Shown: in pieces, positions 33,618 to 44,141 of the stretch
Layout: each line of letters begins with the position of its first letter
How positions within the stretch are numbered: position 1 is the stretch's first letter
Assembly (NCBI GenBank): GCA_023014485.1
Contig: JAJOZX010001074.1
Location: forward strand, 403,001 to 467,000
DNA: 64,000 bases
Direction: 5' to 3'
Source: Bathynomus jamesi
Taxonomy: Eukaryota; Arthropoda; Malacostraca; Isopoda; Cirolanidae
Translations under genes and position numbers: made by a program
Notes under the pieces: model-generated
Told to the model about the DNA's origin: nothing
The model's database searches: none
What the model saw: only the letters and a program-made list of their open reading frames with translations

Positions 33618-33854
33618 CATCAGTCTTTGCATTAAGTAATGTTTATATAAATTTTTTAATGAAAACAAATCCAAGTGAAAATTATGATTGTTCAAAATTT
33701 GCGAGGCTTTCATCCATAACCGATCGAAGGTCATTCGTAAAGTAATGCAGTTGAACAGTTTCAGTTGAAGCCTCAAACTCTCGGATTCTTTAGTAGTGAC
33801 AGATCTACTTTCCTTCTAGAGATTTTTTTTCTAGTTTTCTTCCACTTTAGAATT
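33615..33854. other. Unassigned stretch
   Basis: AT-rich DNA, no feature recognised. Confidence 0.4.
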
Positions 33855-34148
33855 GAGTACTGCAGCGGGAGAAGGGAATAAGCGACAAAATCGGCAAAAT
33901 GCGTTTTTTGTTTGGAAAGACAGCGTACTTATTCTTCCCTCTATCACCTCCAATTGGCAGATATCCCATTTTGTGAATGGAAATACTGTTTCCAGACGCA
34001 AAGTGGGATATCTGAATGGAACCAGTTTCCAGACAAAATGGGATATCTGCCAATTGGCGGTGATAGAGGGAAGAATAAACTGTCTTTTCAAACAGAAAAC
34101 GCATTTTGCCGATTTAGTCGCTTATCCCCTTCTCCCGCCGCACTACTC
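33855..34148. mobile_element. Long inverted-repeat MITE-like element
   Basis: Arms 33855-33977 and 34033-34148 (about 116-123 bp) are reverse complements with a few indels; outer ends GAGTACTGCAGCGGGAGAAG and the reverse of CTTCTCCCGCCGCACTACTC. The loop holds a further short inverted pair around GTTTCCAGAC. A half-copy lies at 26506-26672. Superfamily not determined; no clear target duplication. Confidence 0.8.
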
Positions 34149-35417
34149 AGTTACAAAAACCGTTTATGACGTTAAAGGCTTTTAAAAAATTTTGGCGTTC
34201 ATGAATGTTCAGTATTTGTTTTCTCGTTCTGAAATTGAAAGTTTCAAATTGATCGTTTGCATCAAACAAGTTTTATGAATTTGATGCCACAATGCTTCGT
34301 TTAACTCGAAGTAATTCTTGAGGACAGACGAATTTCGTTGTTCCATTTTTTTCTTCGATAAAGGTCCAAAGTTTTTGTAGTGTCATTTCAAGGTTTTTAG
34401 GAATAGGTCTTACGTTTAGGTTTTGATCGCACCTTCAACGAGTTCTTGGCATCTTCATTGAAACAATATCTAGATACGCGCAAAATTGCACTCTTTCGCG
34501 GTTCTTTTTTGAATCATAGAAATAATATTTTACCTTTTTTCAGGTGTGAATAAAAAAAAAAAAAATAATAAAAAGTTTCGAACGAAATTGGTTGGTTGAA
34601 AAAGCGTTGATTTATTAGGTTTGCGCGCATATATCGTATTTTGAGAGGTAGTTGTAAATTATTTCGAAAGGTTGAAAACAGTTCCTCCTCAGACGAATAA
34701 TGAGGAAGATATTTTGTAACTTTATACAAATACATGATTAAAAAAAGTAATTGAAAAGGAGTAGTTTTGCGGCTTTTGGCTTTTCAGTTTTCGTTTTTAC
34801 GCACCTAAAAAATATTCTACATTTTTCTTTCTCTGAAATTAAAATAGAAATATCCAATTGTGAAGAAATGTAAATTTTAAATTTTGCCTTACTTGAGACC
34901 GATTAATATGACAAAATTCATTGCTAAATTATTTTAAAATAAATCTTTTAAGGGTAATTCATCTTTTTTTGCTCGGGTCTTAAAAAAAAAAAAATGCCCT
35001 AACTCTGAATGTATTATAATTTGACGAAGGAATGACTTGAGAAAACTAAAGATTTTAGGTTCTCTCCCTAATCCTTTTGAGCATTCGGGGAAAAGGACGA
35101 ATTGAAATTCCTCTTTTGATTAAGTCACCCTTTTGCCGGAGTAGAAGAAGAATGCCTGTGGCATTAAGAGCTTTTAATTTGGCTTGCCATATTTTGGGTT
35201 CCCTCGTTTAATTTTCATTTTAGCATTAAATTATGGTGAGTGGGGAGTACATTTCTCTGTAATGAAATCATCCCATTGGCCGCGTCCAATTTGCTTTAAT
35301 TAAGGTTAAATCATTCGAAACTATATCACACTAGTGTTGAAGTACCGCTAGACGATACTTGTTCTTTTATTAAAATATTAAAACTGCGATTGGTAATAAT
35401 AATAATAATAATAATAA
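34149..35417. other. Unassigned stretch
   Basis: AT-rich sequence with poly-A runs (34553-34570, 34982-34994) and an (AAT)n tract (about 35395-35417) into which the Helitron is inserted. No gene recognised. Confidence 0.5.
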
Positions 35418-35849
35418 TCTATACTATAATAAGAGAGCTGTCCGTCTGTCTGTCCGTCTGTCTGTCCGTCACACTTTCAGAAATTGTTAGAAAAAATTGT
35501 GAGAAAAAGAATTCAGAAATTGTATTACGGGTGGCCATGTGAAGCTCAAGATTTTCATGACTGTGTTCTTTTCTGTAGTTTAGCAATGGGGGAAGGGTGG
35601 GGGGAAGGGTTGGGGTGGGCGGAACGGTGGGGGGTGGGGGTAATGGGGATGGGTGTGGTAATGGGGAGGGGTGCGGGTAATGGGGGAGGGGGTTAGCCCC
35701 CAAGTTGTATGAATGGGGGTGAGGAGATTTTGGGAGATACCAGATTCAGAAATGTTGACACAATGTGAAGCTCAAAATTTTCACGGCTGGGTTCTTTTTT
35801 TGTAGTTTAGCCTGTCTAACCGTCAGCGAAGTGACGGGAACTGTACTAG
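35418..35849 (+). mobile_element. Non-autonomous Helitron
   Basis: Starts TCTATACTATAATAAGAGAG after an A, and ends CTAG before a T, the Helitron 5'-TC...CTRR-3' rule with insertion between A and T of an (AAT)n tract. Upstream of the 3' end is the hairpin CCGTCA-GCGAAG-TGACGG (about 35820-35836), followed by GGAACTGTACTAG. No target duplication and no terminal inverted repeats, as expected. The interior holds a G-rich low-complexity block (35585-35700) and a repeated phrase GTGAAGCTCAA. No Rep/helicase coding. Confidence 0.88.
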
Positions 35850-36476
35850 TAATAATAATAATAGAGTGAAACTGTATCAAGTCTAGTATATAGCATAGTC
35901 TTAAGAGGCTGATTGATCGTCATATCGAAAGTGGGCGGAGCCTAACAACAATTTTAATGTCACTTCAAAGAAAACGAAGAGAGAGTTCGTGTCAAATTGG
36001 GGTGTAAACTTAAAAAGTAATTATTACTTCATAATTTGTAATTGCTTTTATACAACAAAATAAATACAGTAAATGTTGCTTATAAAAGACATTGTCATTA
36101 AGAACAAATAAATTGGAACCCCAAATTTGATAAATCATTGGTTTAATTAATGCGCACGTCCTTATTATTAATTCCTTCAGTCTGCCTTCTCTTTACCATT
36201 AAAATAATTTGAAAACGGACATTTCAGAAACTTGTGTTGGATGGCGCTCCTTGATCATAGTAAATTCTGAACCAGTATGTACGATAATTTATCAATGAAA
36301 ACGCCAACCGTTGGAAGACTGTTTCTACGTTAAACTATGATTGAACCGACCCAAACTTTTAAGCATCGCACCCACTTGTCAGAGATCCATCAATCACGTG
36401 TCAGACAAGAATATTTACCCTTGTGTTTGTGTATATATATATATATATATAGTGTGTGTGTTTGTTTTTACTTCTA
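35850..36476. other. Unassigned stretch
   Basis: (AAT)n remnant, AT-rich DNA and a short (TA)n(GT)n tract at 36431-36460. No gene recognised. Confidence 0.5.
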
Positions 36477-36702
36477 CAGGGTGATTCAAAAGTCAGGTTA
36501 CATAGGGCTTTTCTGTTTCTTTGCAGGTAAATGAGTTATGAGATGTTATCGAAGGAGGAGCTCATTGATGAGATATTCCTAGCTGGCTGCACAAGTGCAT
36601 TGCCGTTAACGGTGGCCATATCGAACATGTGATGTGACTATTCCCCTGTATCATTACATAATACAGTATTTCCCTATGTAACCTGACTTTTGAATCACCC
36701 TG
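36477..36702 (+). mobile_element. Mariner MITE (226 bp)
   Basis: TA at both flanks; 28-bp exact terminal repeats beginning CAGGGTGATTCAAAAGTCAG. Plus-strand residues KCIAVNGGHIEHVM at about 36590-36632 are a mariner transposase C-terminus, so it is an internally deleted copy and not a chance palindrome. Confidence 0.85.
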
Positions 36703-36753
36703 TATATATTCCTTATGTAGCATAAATATGATGTTTGCATATAAGGATCATAA

Positions 36754-36784
<31 letters not shown>

Positions 36785-37522
36785 AATAAATACGGCCAGA
36801 AAAATTCTTGTCCGATGTGTGATATAAGGACTTCTGACAAAGAAAATAAATATTGCGACATCTAGTAACTCTATATACGTTAATTAATTATATACGATAA
36901 ACTCTCCATAAAGTGCATTCGATAAATCGTACATTAAACCATGCGCGGTTCTAATCAGCGTGCTCACATACGTCGCACGCACTTCAGTGCTAGTGAAGAC
37001 ACCGTATGTATACAATACAGTGTTTCTTGGGAGGTTTTTAGTGGTGTTTATTTACTGTAGCTGTACTTTATTTCGTGGGTTTTGCTACTTGAGTAAAAGA
37101 TATTTGCAATCCGTTATATTTTATCATGTAGACACGTTTATTTAATGTATTTCATTAGTTTTGTGTTATTTCTTGATTACAGCTCGAATATTAGTCCCGG
37201 AAAAGTATCTCACTTAGACGCACACATTTGCGCACTAATTAGTGCGGGTTAGGGAGAGTTTATTGTATTGAAGTTTAATTAATGTTAGTTAACTAATACC
37301 AATGTGTTTGAAAACTTTTTTCGCTTATCTTTTAACATATCTTTGGAAGTACTGTTTTCTAATTAATTTTTATTATGTTAAATTATTGAACTTCAAATTT
37401 ATGGGAAAATATAGAACAAATATTTACAGTAACTTCATTCTATAAAAAATGGTAAACACGCGTAATAATTTGTCCCCTCATCTTTGTTTGACTCAATTTC
37501 CTCGTTTAACTTCATTTGCAAC
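36703..37522. other. Unassigned stretch
   Basis: (AAT)n at about 36748-36790, otherwise AT-rich sequence with no recognised gene. Confidence 0.5.
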
Positions 37523-37763
37523 ATCTAAGGTAGTGGTTGTTAACTTTTTTAGGCTGCGACCCAAATTCTGACCGCGGGGCTAGTTCGGCGACCCATGCCT
37601 TCAAACAATTCACTCGTAATTGATAATAAAATAAATATTTAATGGTAAAATGATAAAGGATAACGTAAATAAATGAGGAATTATAATTTAATGACCCAAT
37701 GAAAATGGCTTGACGACCCAATTTTTGGTCGCGACCCAGGGGTTAAGAACCACTGATCTGAGG
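37523..37763. mobile_element. hAT MITE, TSD ATCTRAGG
   Basis: Element 37531-37755 (225 bp). Ends TAGTGGTTGTTAAC and GTTAAGAACCACTG are inverted repeats with two differences; flanks ATCTAAGG / ATCTGAGG differ at one base. Subterminal GCGACCCA repeats on both sides. Non-coding. Confidence 0.87.
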
Positions 37764-37966
37764 TCATATGACAGAGGGACCCATACAGCTTTACGCAAAA
37801 TCCGAACCACAATCCCCTCAACTACTAAATAATACTTACTTTAGCTACGTTTAAAGATAAGCTGCAGAAAGTCTTAAATACATCGGTAATAATTTAAAAT
37901 TGATTAATGATATATTAAATAATTAAACTTAAGTATATAATTAATTATTAATTAACATATATATAT

Positions 37967-38023
<57 letters not shown>

Positions 38024-38030
38024 CTCACAC
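37764..38030. repeat. AT-rich DNA and (TA)n microsatellite
   Basis: TA tract at about 37957-38022 directly before the LINE body that follows. Confidence 0.8.
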
Positions 38031-38470
38031 CTTATAAAGTACTTTCAACAAATAATTAGAGGCAAAACTACCTACTACCTACAAGAAAAAGACATACTGT
38101 ACAAGCCAAATCAACATGGCTTCAGGGCTGGAAGATCATGCCTATCGCAGCTACTAGACCACCAGGAGAAAATATTGGAAACATTGTGTCGAGGACAAAA
38201 CATTGATGTAATATATACGGACTTTGCTAAAGCCTTCGATAAATGTGACCATGGAATCATAGCACACAAATTTAAGAATACATGAATTACTGGAAAGCTA
38301 GGAAGCTGGATACTTAATTTCTTGACGCAAAGAACGCAAAGAGTGGTGGTAAACGGAGTTAAATCGGAAGTCTCGAAAGTCGTGAGCTCTGTCCCACAAG
38401 GGACAGTATTAACTCCCTTGCTCTTCATAATAATGATTGCAGATATTAAGGACCGTATTGGGTTATTATG

Positions 38471-39315
38471 CAGCTGAGGGGCATCGCGGCTTTATAAACA
38501 TACACTACCCTTTTCGACTTTAGAAATATATATATGTATCATACATCACACTACAATTAATTATATAATGGCGAAATATCATTTTATGGTGAAGTTTAAG
38601 GAAATTAGGTTAGAAAAAATTTGAATTTGTCGCTATCGCCGCCATGATCAACATGGCTGACATCAACCAATCACCAAGCGACACGCGCTCTCGTGACGTC
38701 ATCCAGCCAATCAAATTTAAACCTGGCTCTATCCCAGGTTTAAAATCGCGCCATTTCTCAGTCTAAATTCCAATATGGTGTGCGAAACTTGTAATCTTAA
38801 TTATATCGAAGTTCGTCGTTATTTTTGTAAATTATCGTTGTAATGTGAGCATGTGATAATACAGTGCTGTGATCTATCTACTTATGCGTTGCCCCCGGTC
38901 AATTGAATGTCAGGTTAGGTCAATTGAATGCCCGGTTAGGTCAACTGTACGCATTTGACGATCGGTTAGGTTAAGTCATGATATTTTCGTTAGTTTTAAC
39001 GAAAATATCACGACTTAACCAATCGTCAAGGGCGTACAGTTGACCTAACCGGCCATTCAATTGACCTAACCGGGTATTCAATTAACCTTAGTTATTTAAT
39101 TGATGATTTTTTTTTCTGCATTATTTGGTGATAATTCTTGGGGGGTTTTCTGCTACTTTTTCGTGCTTTGTGCAGTGGTACTTGTCTATCCAAAACACCC
39201 TAAAACTGGTGTTTTTTCATAATTCCACAACTATTGACAATATCTACTATACAAAGCATGAAAAAATGCGGAAAAAACAAAAATTATCACCGAACTCGGC
39301 GACGCCCCTTAGCTG
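38471..39315. mobile_element. Unclassified TIR element inside the LINE
   Basis: Ends CAGCTGAGGGGCATCGC and the reverse GCGACGCCCCTTAGCTG (17 bp, two or three mismatches). It interrupts a LINE reading frame between the PQG and FADD blocks, which fixes its borders. Inside are two further inverted repeats: 38913-38992/38997-39071 (arms about 75-80 bp) and 39127-39171/39255-39295. No transposase frame. Superfamily and target duplication not resolved. Confidence 0.7.
38660..38720. promoter_or_regulatory. CRE flanked by two CCAAT boxes
   Basis: A full CRE palindrome TGACGTCA (38694-38701) lies between CCAATCA at 38667 and CCAATCA at 38707, all within about 50 bp of the TIR element. This resembles a pol II promoter arrangement. 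No downstream gene was recognised, so function is inference only. Confidence 0.35.
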
Positions 39316-39384
39316 TATAATTACCCAGTATTGTATCATGTTTCGCAGATGACATAAAGCTATGTAAGGAAATATTGAACGAAG

Positions 39385-40272
39385 GTGACAAGAAAATTAC
39401 AAAACGACATTGAAACATTATTCCAGGGGGCAGAAGACAACAATATGAAGTTCAACGAAGAAAAATTCCAACTTCTAAGATATGGTAACAACAAGGAGCT
39501 GCAGAATAAAAGGTACAGAACTCTGCAAGACAAACAGTTAACACCAAATCTACAAGTCAGGGATCTTGTAGTAATAATGTCGTCGGATACAGAATTCAGA
39601 GAGCACTACAACATCAAAATTACAACGGCTAGAAAAATAATGGGAAGCATCTGGAGGAGCTTCCGCAGCAGAAAAGTAAACATCATGTTCAAATTATGGA
39701 AGAGCCTAGTCCTACCAGTAATTGAGTATTGCTCAGTACTCACAAGCCCATACATTGCGAACATTGAAGCTATACAAAGGACTTTTACGTCTAAAATAGA
39801 AGAGACGGAAGGTGAAGACTACTGGTCTCGACTACAATCCCTGAAACTCTACTCTCTCGAAAGAAGGCGCGAGCGGTACACAATAATATACATATGGAAA
39901 ATACTTGAGGGCTTTGTCCCTAACCTTAGAAATGACATAGAAACAAACTGGAATGAGAGAAGAGGCAGATTTTGTAAAGTCCCAGCTGCTGTGGGACAGG
40001 GGGCCATGAAAACGAGGATGGAAAATACCCTCAGAATACGAGGCCCAAAGCTTTTCAATGCCCTACCGAGAGAAGTAAGGAATCTCCAGCACACCCATCT
40101 GAATAACTTCAAAAACCAGCTGGACAGATTCCTGTGCATAGTCCCTCCTTTACCAAATCCCGCAAATGAGGCGGGATGCTGCAGAGGGGTCGACCGCAGG
40201 TCAATCCTGAACCGTCGTTCGAACTCACACAGTGTATATGGGATGAATTTCACAATTAAACACGTGAAATGA
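39385..40272 (+). pseudogene. LINE polyprotein, RT end and C-terminal region
   Basis: Open 295-codon frame: MKFNEEKFQLLRYG (RT palm end), VRDLVVIMSSDTEFREHYN (the LG-type block), KLWKSLVLPVIEYCSVLTSP, then IYIWKILEGFVPNL and RIRGPKLFNALPREVRNL. Residues 240 onward include AGCCRGVDRRSILNRRSNSH at the 3' end. Long and open, so this LINE copy is fairly young, but the upstream RT half is disrupted. Confidence 0.82.
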
Positions 40273-40390
40273 ATGAATTATACAAATCCACATTCCCTGA
40301 CGAGGTGTACTTTGAACATACGAAAGGTCTTGGAATCATTTTTCTTTTTCCTTGCGAGTTTATATATAATATATATATATATATATATAT
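40258..40390 (+). repeat. Family B repeat, unfolded copy
   Basis: AATTAAACACGTGAAATGAA, then CCTGACGAGGTGTACTTTGA, CGAAAGGTCTTGGAATC and a TTTTTCTTTTTCCTTGCGAG end, followed by (TA)n. It is the simple version of the sequence folded at 28163-28345, and follows the LINE directly. Confidence 0.75.
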
Positions 40391-40438
40391 TACTACTCAA
40401 AAGAAGTTAAGGGTCAAAAATATTTGTGCATATAAATA

Positions 40439-41399
40439 AGCACACCGGACAAAAAATTAGTCACCCCTAATAGCACCGATAGTAGGAAGTTCAAGGTCAC
40501 ACAGAGGGCGCTGATGTAGCATTGGTAAGTGACAAGTAGCGGTGACGTAGCACACAGGATCAGATCTGTTTCGTGAGGTGGTGAAGAACAAAGTGTGTGT
40601 TGGATATAGTCTGCAAAATGGGTCGTGAGGCAGACGTTACTCAGTGGCAAAAAGGAGCCATCGTGTTTGGCAGAGCCCACGGACACAAAATGTCTGAAGT
40701 AGCCCAATTTGTTGGTGTGTCAACGCGTACTGTCCAGCGAGTTTACAAAGAGTGGTGTAGTTCGCAATCAACTGACAATCGACGGCGTAACTGTGGCCGG
40801 AAAACAATTCTCGACAATAGGGGCCGCCGCCATGTTTCTCTAGTAACTGCAAATCGTTTTCAAACCAGAGAACAATTGCTCCAAGAAACCAATGAGGTTC
40901 TCCAGCGACCAATTTCCGAACGGACATTGCGACGAGAACTGCATGCGATGGACATCTGGAGCAGGGTACCACGGAAGAGGCCGCTGTTAACAGCAAGTCA
41001 CAAATTGGCACGTTATAAATGGGCTCAGAGGCACAAAAACTGGACTGCGGCAGATTGGAAACGTGTAATTTGGTCCGATGAGTCCTGTTTTTGTTTGTTC
41101 TCCAATGATGGGAGGCGACGAGTACATCGCAGGTCCAATGAAGCCTTTAATCCTGAATGCGTCGAAGGTGTTGTTGAGGCTGGAAACAGAAAGTGAAGCG
41201 CAGGAATAGACACCCACGGACTCTGGCGGAACTTCGGGACCGGCTGATGAACGAGTGGCAGCAAATCGATGTTCAGTACATGCACAACCTCGTAGAGTCT
41301 CTGCCTCGCCGGATTCGTGCGGTTATCAAGGCCAGAGGCGCCGTCACACGTTATTAGGTACATTCTGAGAGGGGTGACTAATTTTTTGTCCGGTGTGCT
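40439..41399 (+). mobile_element. Inner Tc1-type transposon (nested)
   Basis: Terminal repeats of about 30 bp starting AGCACACCGGACAAAAAATT; target TA present on both sides (40437-40438, 41400-41401). About 961 bp, shorter than a usual 1.3-1.6 kb Tc1, because the central transposase region is deleted. Confidence 0.9.
40618..41196 (+). pseudogene. Tc1 transposase, N-terminal two thirds (inner element)
   Basis: Start MGREADVTQWQKGAIVFGRA chosen because the helix-turn-helix begins here (MSEVAQFVGVSTRTVQRVYK). A second DNA-binding region follows (LVTANRFQTREQLLQETNEV; SERTLRRELHAMDIWSR) and the first catalytic Asp is in VIWSDESCFCLF. The second Asp and the Glu of the DD34E triad are deleted: after NEAFNPECVEGVVEAG the frame breaks and resumes with LAELRDRLMNEWQQ...LPRRIRAVIKARG...TRY to about 41358. 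Inactive. Confidence 0.85.
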
Positions 41400-41523
41400 T
41401 ATAAGCTAACGAGCTAAAATGGTGACGACTAATGACAAAATAATTCTTTGATGGCTCAAGAACAGAAAACACAAAACAAAAACTTTTGATTAGACACTAG
41501 TTTATTACCCTGATGAAAAAAAG

Positions 41524-42592
41524 TCATGCACCCCCCAAAATGATGTTCACACAAGTCGCAGAAGCTTCAGTAACTGGTGTAGCCACCGTTAGCATCACAG
41601 ATTCTTGACAACGTTGGCGCATGCTGTTCATCAGGCGTTGGAAATAACGTTGAGGGATCGCTTGCCATTCTGCGACTAATCGCTGAGCCAGTTGCCGGAG
41701 GTTGACGGCAGGGACGTGATGTGATCGAACTCGCCGCCCTAGTTCATCCCACGCATGCTCAATGGGTGACAAGTCGGGTGAATATGCAGGCCAATCCATG
41801 TGCTGAACGTTCTGCTCCTGCAGGAAGTCGGTCATCACCCTGGCACGATGAGGTCTTGCGTTGTCGTCCTGGAACCAAGCTCCTGGTCCAATCCGCTGCA
41901 GAAGTGGAATTACCAGAGGTTGAACAATCTCGTTGAGATAACGCTGACCAGTCAAATTTCCGTTGACGACGTACAGAGGGGTTCTGTGGTTCATGGATAT
42001 CCCCACCCACACCATCACACTTCCTCCTCTAAATGGTAGACTTTGAGCAACGTTGACATCAGCAGATCTCTCTCCTTGACGACGATAAACACGAGCCCGG
42101 CCATCATTGAACTGGAGCGAGAAGCGTGACCCATCTGTGAACATTGTCTCTGCCCACTGACCACGGTTCCACCGGATATGACGTCTGCACCAATCTCGGC
42201 GAGCCCTTCTGTGACGGTCAAGTAGCGGTGGTCGGACTGCAGGACGCAGGGCATCGCAAACCTCGTTCTCGCAGACGATTCCTAATGGTCTGGTCGGACA
42301 CGTTGGTGCCTCTGGCAGCTCTGAGTTGATCCCGAAGATGCCGTGCGGTCACAAAGCGCTGTCGCAGCGCCGTTATCATCAGGAAGCGGTCTTCTCGTGC
42401 TGTTGTTGATCGGGGTCTTCCAGAACGGGGGCGATTCTGAACAGCATTAGTTGTCCTGAACCTCTGCTAGAGTCTGCCGATAACGCTTTGGCTTACATTT
42501 AGACGCTGAGCCACAGTTCTCTGAGTTTGTCCATCTTGTAGCCAGCCAATGGCCTTTCCCCTGCCTTGGATGCTGAGTTGTCGTCGAACCAT
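41524..42592 (-). pseudogene. Tc1 transposase (outer element), nearly full length
   Basis: From MVRRQLSIQGRGKAIGWLQD (42592) through a helix-turn-helix (QRTVAQRLNVSQSVIGRL), a second binding region (RHLRDQL..., SDQTIRNRLRERGLRC), first Asp in FTDGSRFSLQF, second Asp in WFQDDNARPH, and Glu in SPDLSPIEHAWDELGRR, spacing as in DD34E Tc1 proteins. One in-frame TAG near 42465 and one frameshift near 42245 (a small duplication CCTGC) break it. The 206-codon catalytic part (41524-42144) is open. Recently inactivated. Confidence 0.86.
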
Positions 42593-42956
42593 CTTCAAAT
42601 TTCAAGTGATGATGAATGGAAAATGCTCAGCCCTTTTATTGCTAAAATTGGCATGCATGGAATGAGACTCATGCAAAACACGTGCAAATGGTGCATGAGG
42701 TGTCACAATGGGTGTTTCGAGGCAGTTTGTCAGTTTAGTCTGACTAAGTTCGTGCTTCAAATCTATGAAAAGGAAATCTGGGTTAACTTAAAAAGTTTCT
42801 AAAGATAAGTGCAATGATTGCATGTCCCATAATAACGTGATGTCTATAGTCCAAATGACAACCCAAAGGGGGATATTCTAGCCCTATCTGGCTTAAAAAG
42901 ACATACTTACAAAAATGATCAAAAAATTTCCTTTGACCCTTAAATTCTTTTGAGTA

Positions 42957-42957
<1 letters not shown>

Positions 42958-42991
<34 letters not shown>

Positions 42992-43015
42992 GTGTGTGTG
43001 TGTGTGTGTAAATCA
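42958..43015. repeat. (TA)n(GT)n microsatellite
   Basis: TA tract then GT tract immediately outside the right end of the Tc1 element; the same pattern lies on its left. Confidence 0.95.
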
Positions 43016-44100
43016 CTTTGTTTAAAAGTTTAGGTCTGAAGTAAAGTCAAAATTTGTATCTGGGACACTACAGTATACTTTTTTTGTGTGTTTATAAAAT
43101 AGTTAATTACTTAGCAATTGCTGGTGGTCACTGTTGGTTTTTTGGTAGTGAATAAAAGTTTAGATTTATTGCCCGAAAACCTCGCTCGACTCGCTTCTGT
43201 TGACAGAATAGTACCGCATAGAGACATATTTTTACACAGACGAAGAAAATTGACCGCGTGTTGAGAATATTAAAAAGATGTTTTACGACTCGTTGTTCAG
43301 AATAATTTACGGTCCAGAGGAGACGACCCTCGAATCGAGTGTTCTATTTGGTTACGAACGACGACAAGCGCGAAGAATGAGAAAATAAACGCGTGACAAA
43401 GGTTTTTCGAGCCGAAATTGTTTGTCGTTGGATTCAGAAATAAAATGTTTTGAAGCGCGGCTGTGAAATATTCGAACGTGGCGCTCGCCATGCAGAAGCG
43501 AGTCGGAGGAATGCGTAGATAAGTTTATCGCATTCAGTGATCTGAATGGGAATGCGACTCGCTTTATCCGTTCTAAGTTTAAAGAAGCAATTGAATACTC
43601 GTAAATTCATTTGCTGTGACGATAAATCGTTTTAGGACTATATTGAAATGCGGTGATTTTGTTTTACTGAATACATTCAATCACTGCAGACATCATTCTA
43701 ATTCCTGCATGGAAACTACTTCAAAATCAGTTTTTTTGTAAAAATCTTACAAAATTTTGGACATTTCCCATCCCCTTTTGAGGGATTTCCTCCGAGTTAG
43801 AACATTCAAGTCCCCTATCTCCCAAGAAAGTGAGGAGTAGGGGGCCAGGGACCAGAGCTTGTTCCCGAGTCAATTAAAGGAGTCCGAGAGTAAAAGGATT
43901 TTGTTAAATTTATATTTAACAAAATTTATATTGTTTGGAAGTAATAAAGAAAATTAGCTTTCGAATTTTTTTTAATTTTTTTTTTAAAATTAAATCTTTT
44001 TATCCTACGTACTAACAACAGCAAGGTCGTTACATCATCATTAAACCTCTCTGATTTAAAGGAAGGCAATCCTGCGAAGTGACGACGCCGCATATATATA

Positions 44101-44138
<38 letters not shown>
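43016..44138. other. Unassigned stretch
   Basis: About 1.1 kb, CpG-moderate at 43170-43500, no gene or repeat recognised; ends in a (TA)n tract (44093-44138). Confidence 0.5.

Positions 44139-44141
<3 letters not shown>

Larger units (their letters stand above)
38031..40262 (+). mobile_element. CR1/L2-like LINE (plus), split by a TIR element
   Basis: First part 38031-38470: QHGFRAGRSC, VIYTDFAKAFDKCDHGI (first catalytic Asp), VPQGTVLTPLLFIIMIADI. Second part 39316-40262: SCFADDIKLC (FADD catalytic block) and the long C-terminal frame. The two parts are separated by an inserted element (38471-39315). The family also includes the minus-strand copy at 6883-8540. The ORF is broken by a stop near 38282 and a frameshift near 39380. 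The N-terminal endonuclease is absent. Confidence 0.85.
40393..42957 (-). mobile_element. Tc1-type transposon (outer element of a nest)
   Basis: Ends CTACTCAAAAGAAGTTAAGG and the reverse of CCTTAAATTCTTTTGAGTAG type (CCCTTAAATTCTTTTGAGTA), inverted repeats of about 26 bp with one or two differences, flanked by TA on both sides within TA microsatellites. A second Tc1 element (40439-41399) is inserted 46 bp inside the left end. The transposase gene is on the minus strand. Confidence 0.87.

Noticed and set aside
33509..33776. Long Arg-Glu or Ser-Leu repeat proteins
   Set aside because: They are translations of the (GA)n tract at 33540-33614; the same applies to frames over (CT)n at 19927 and 16523 and over TA tracts (Tyr-Ile repeats).
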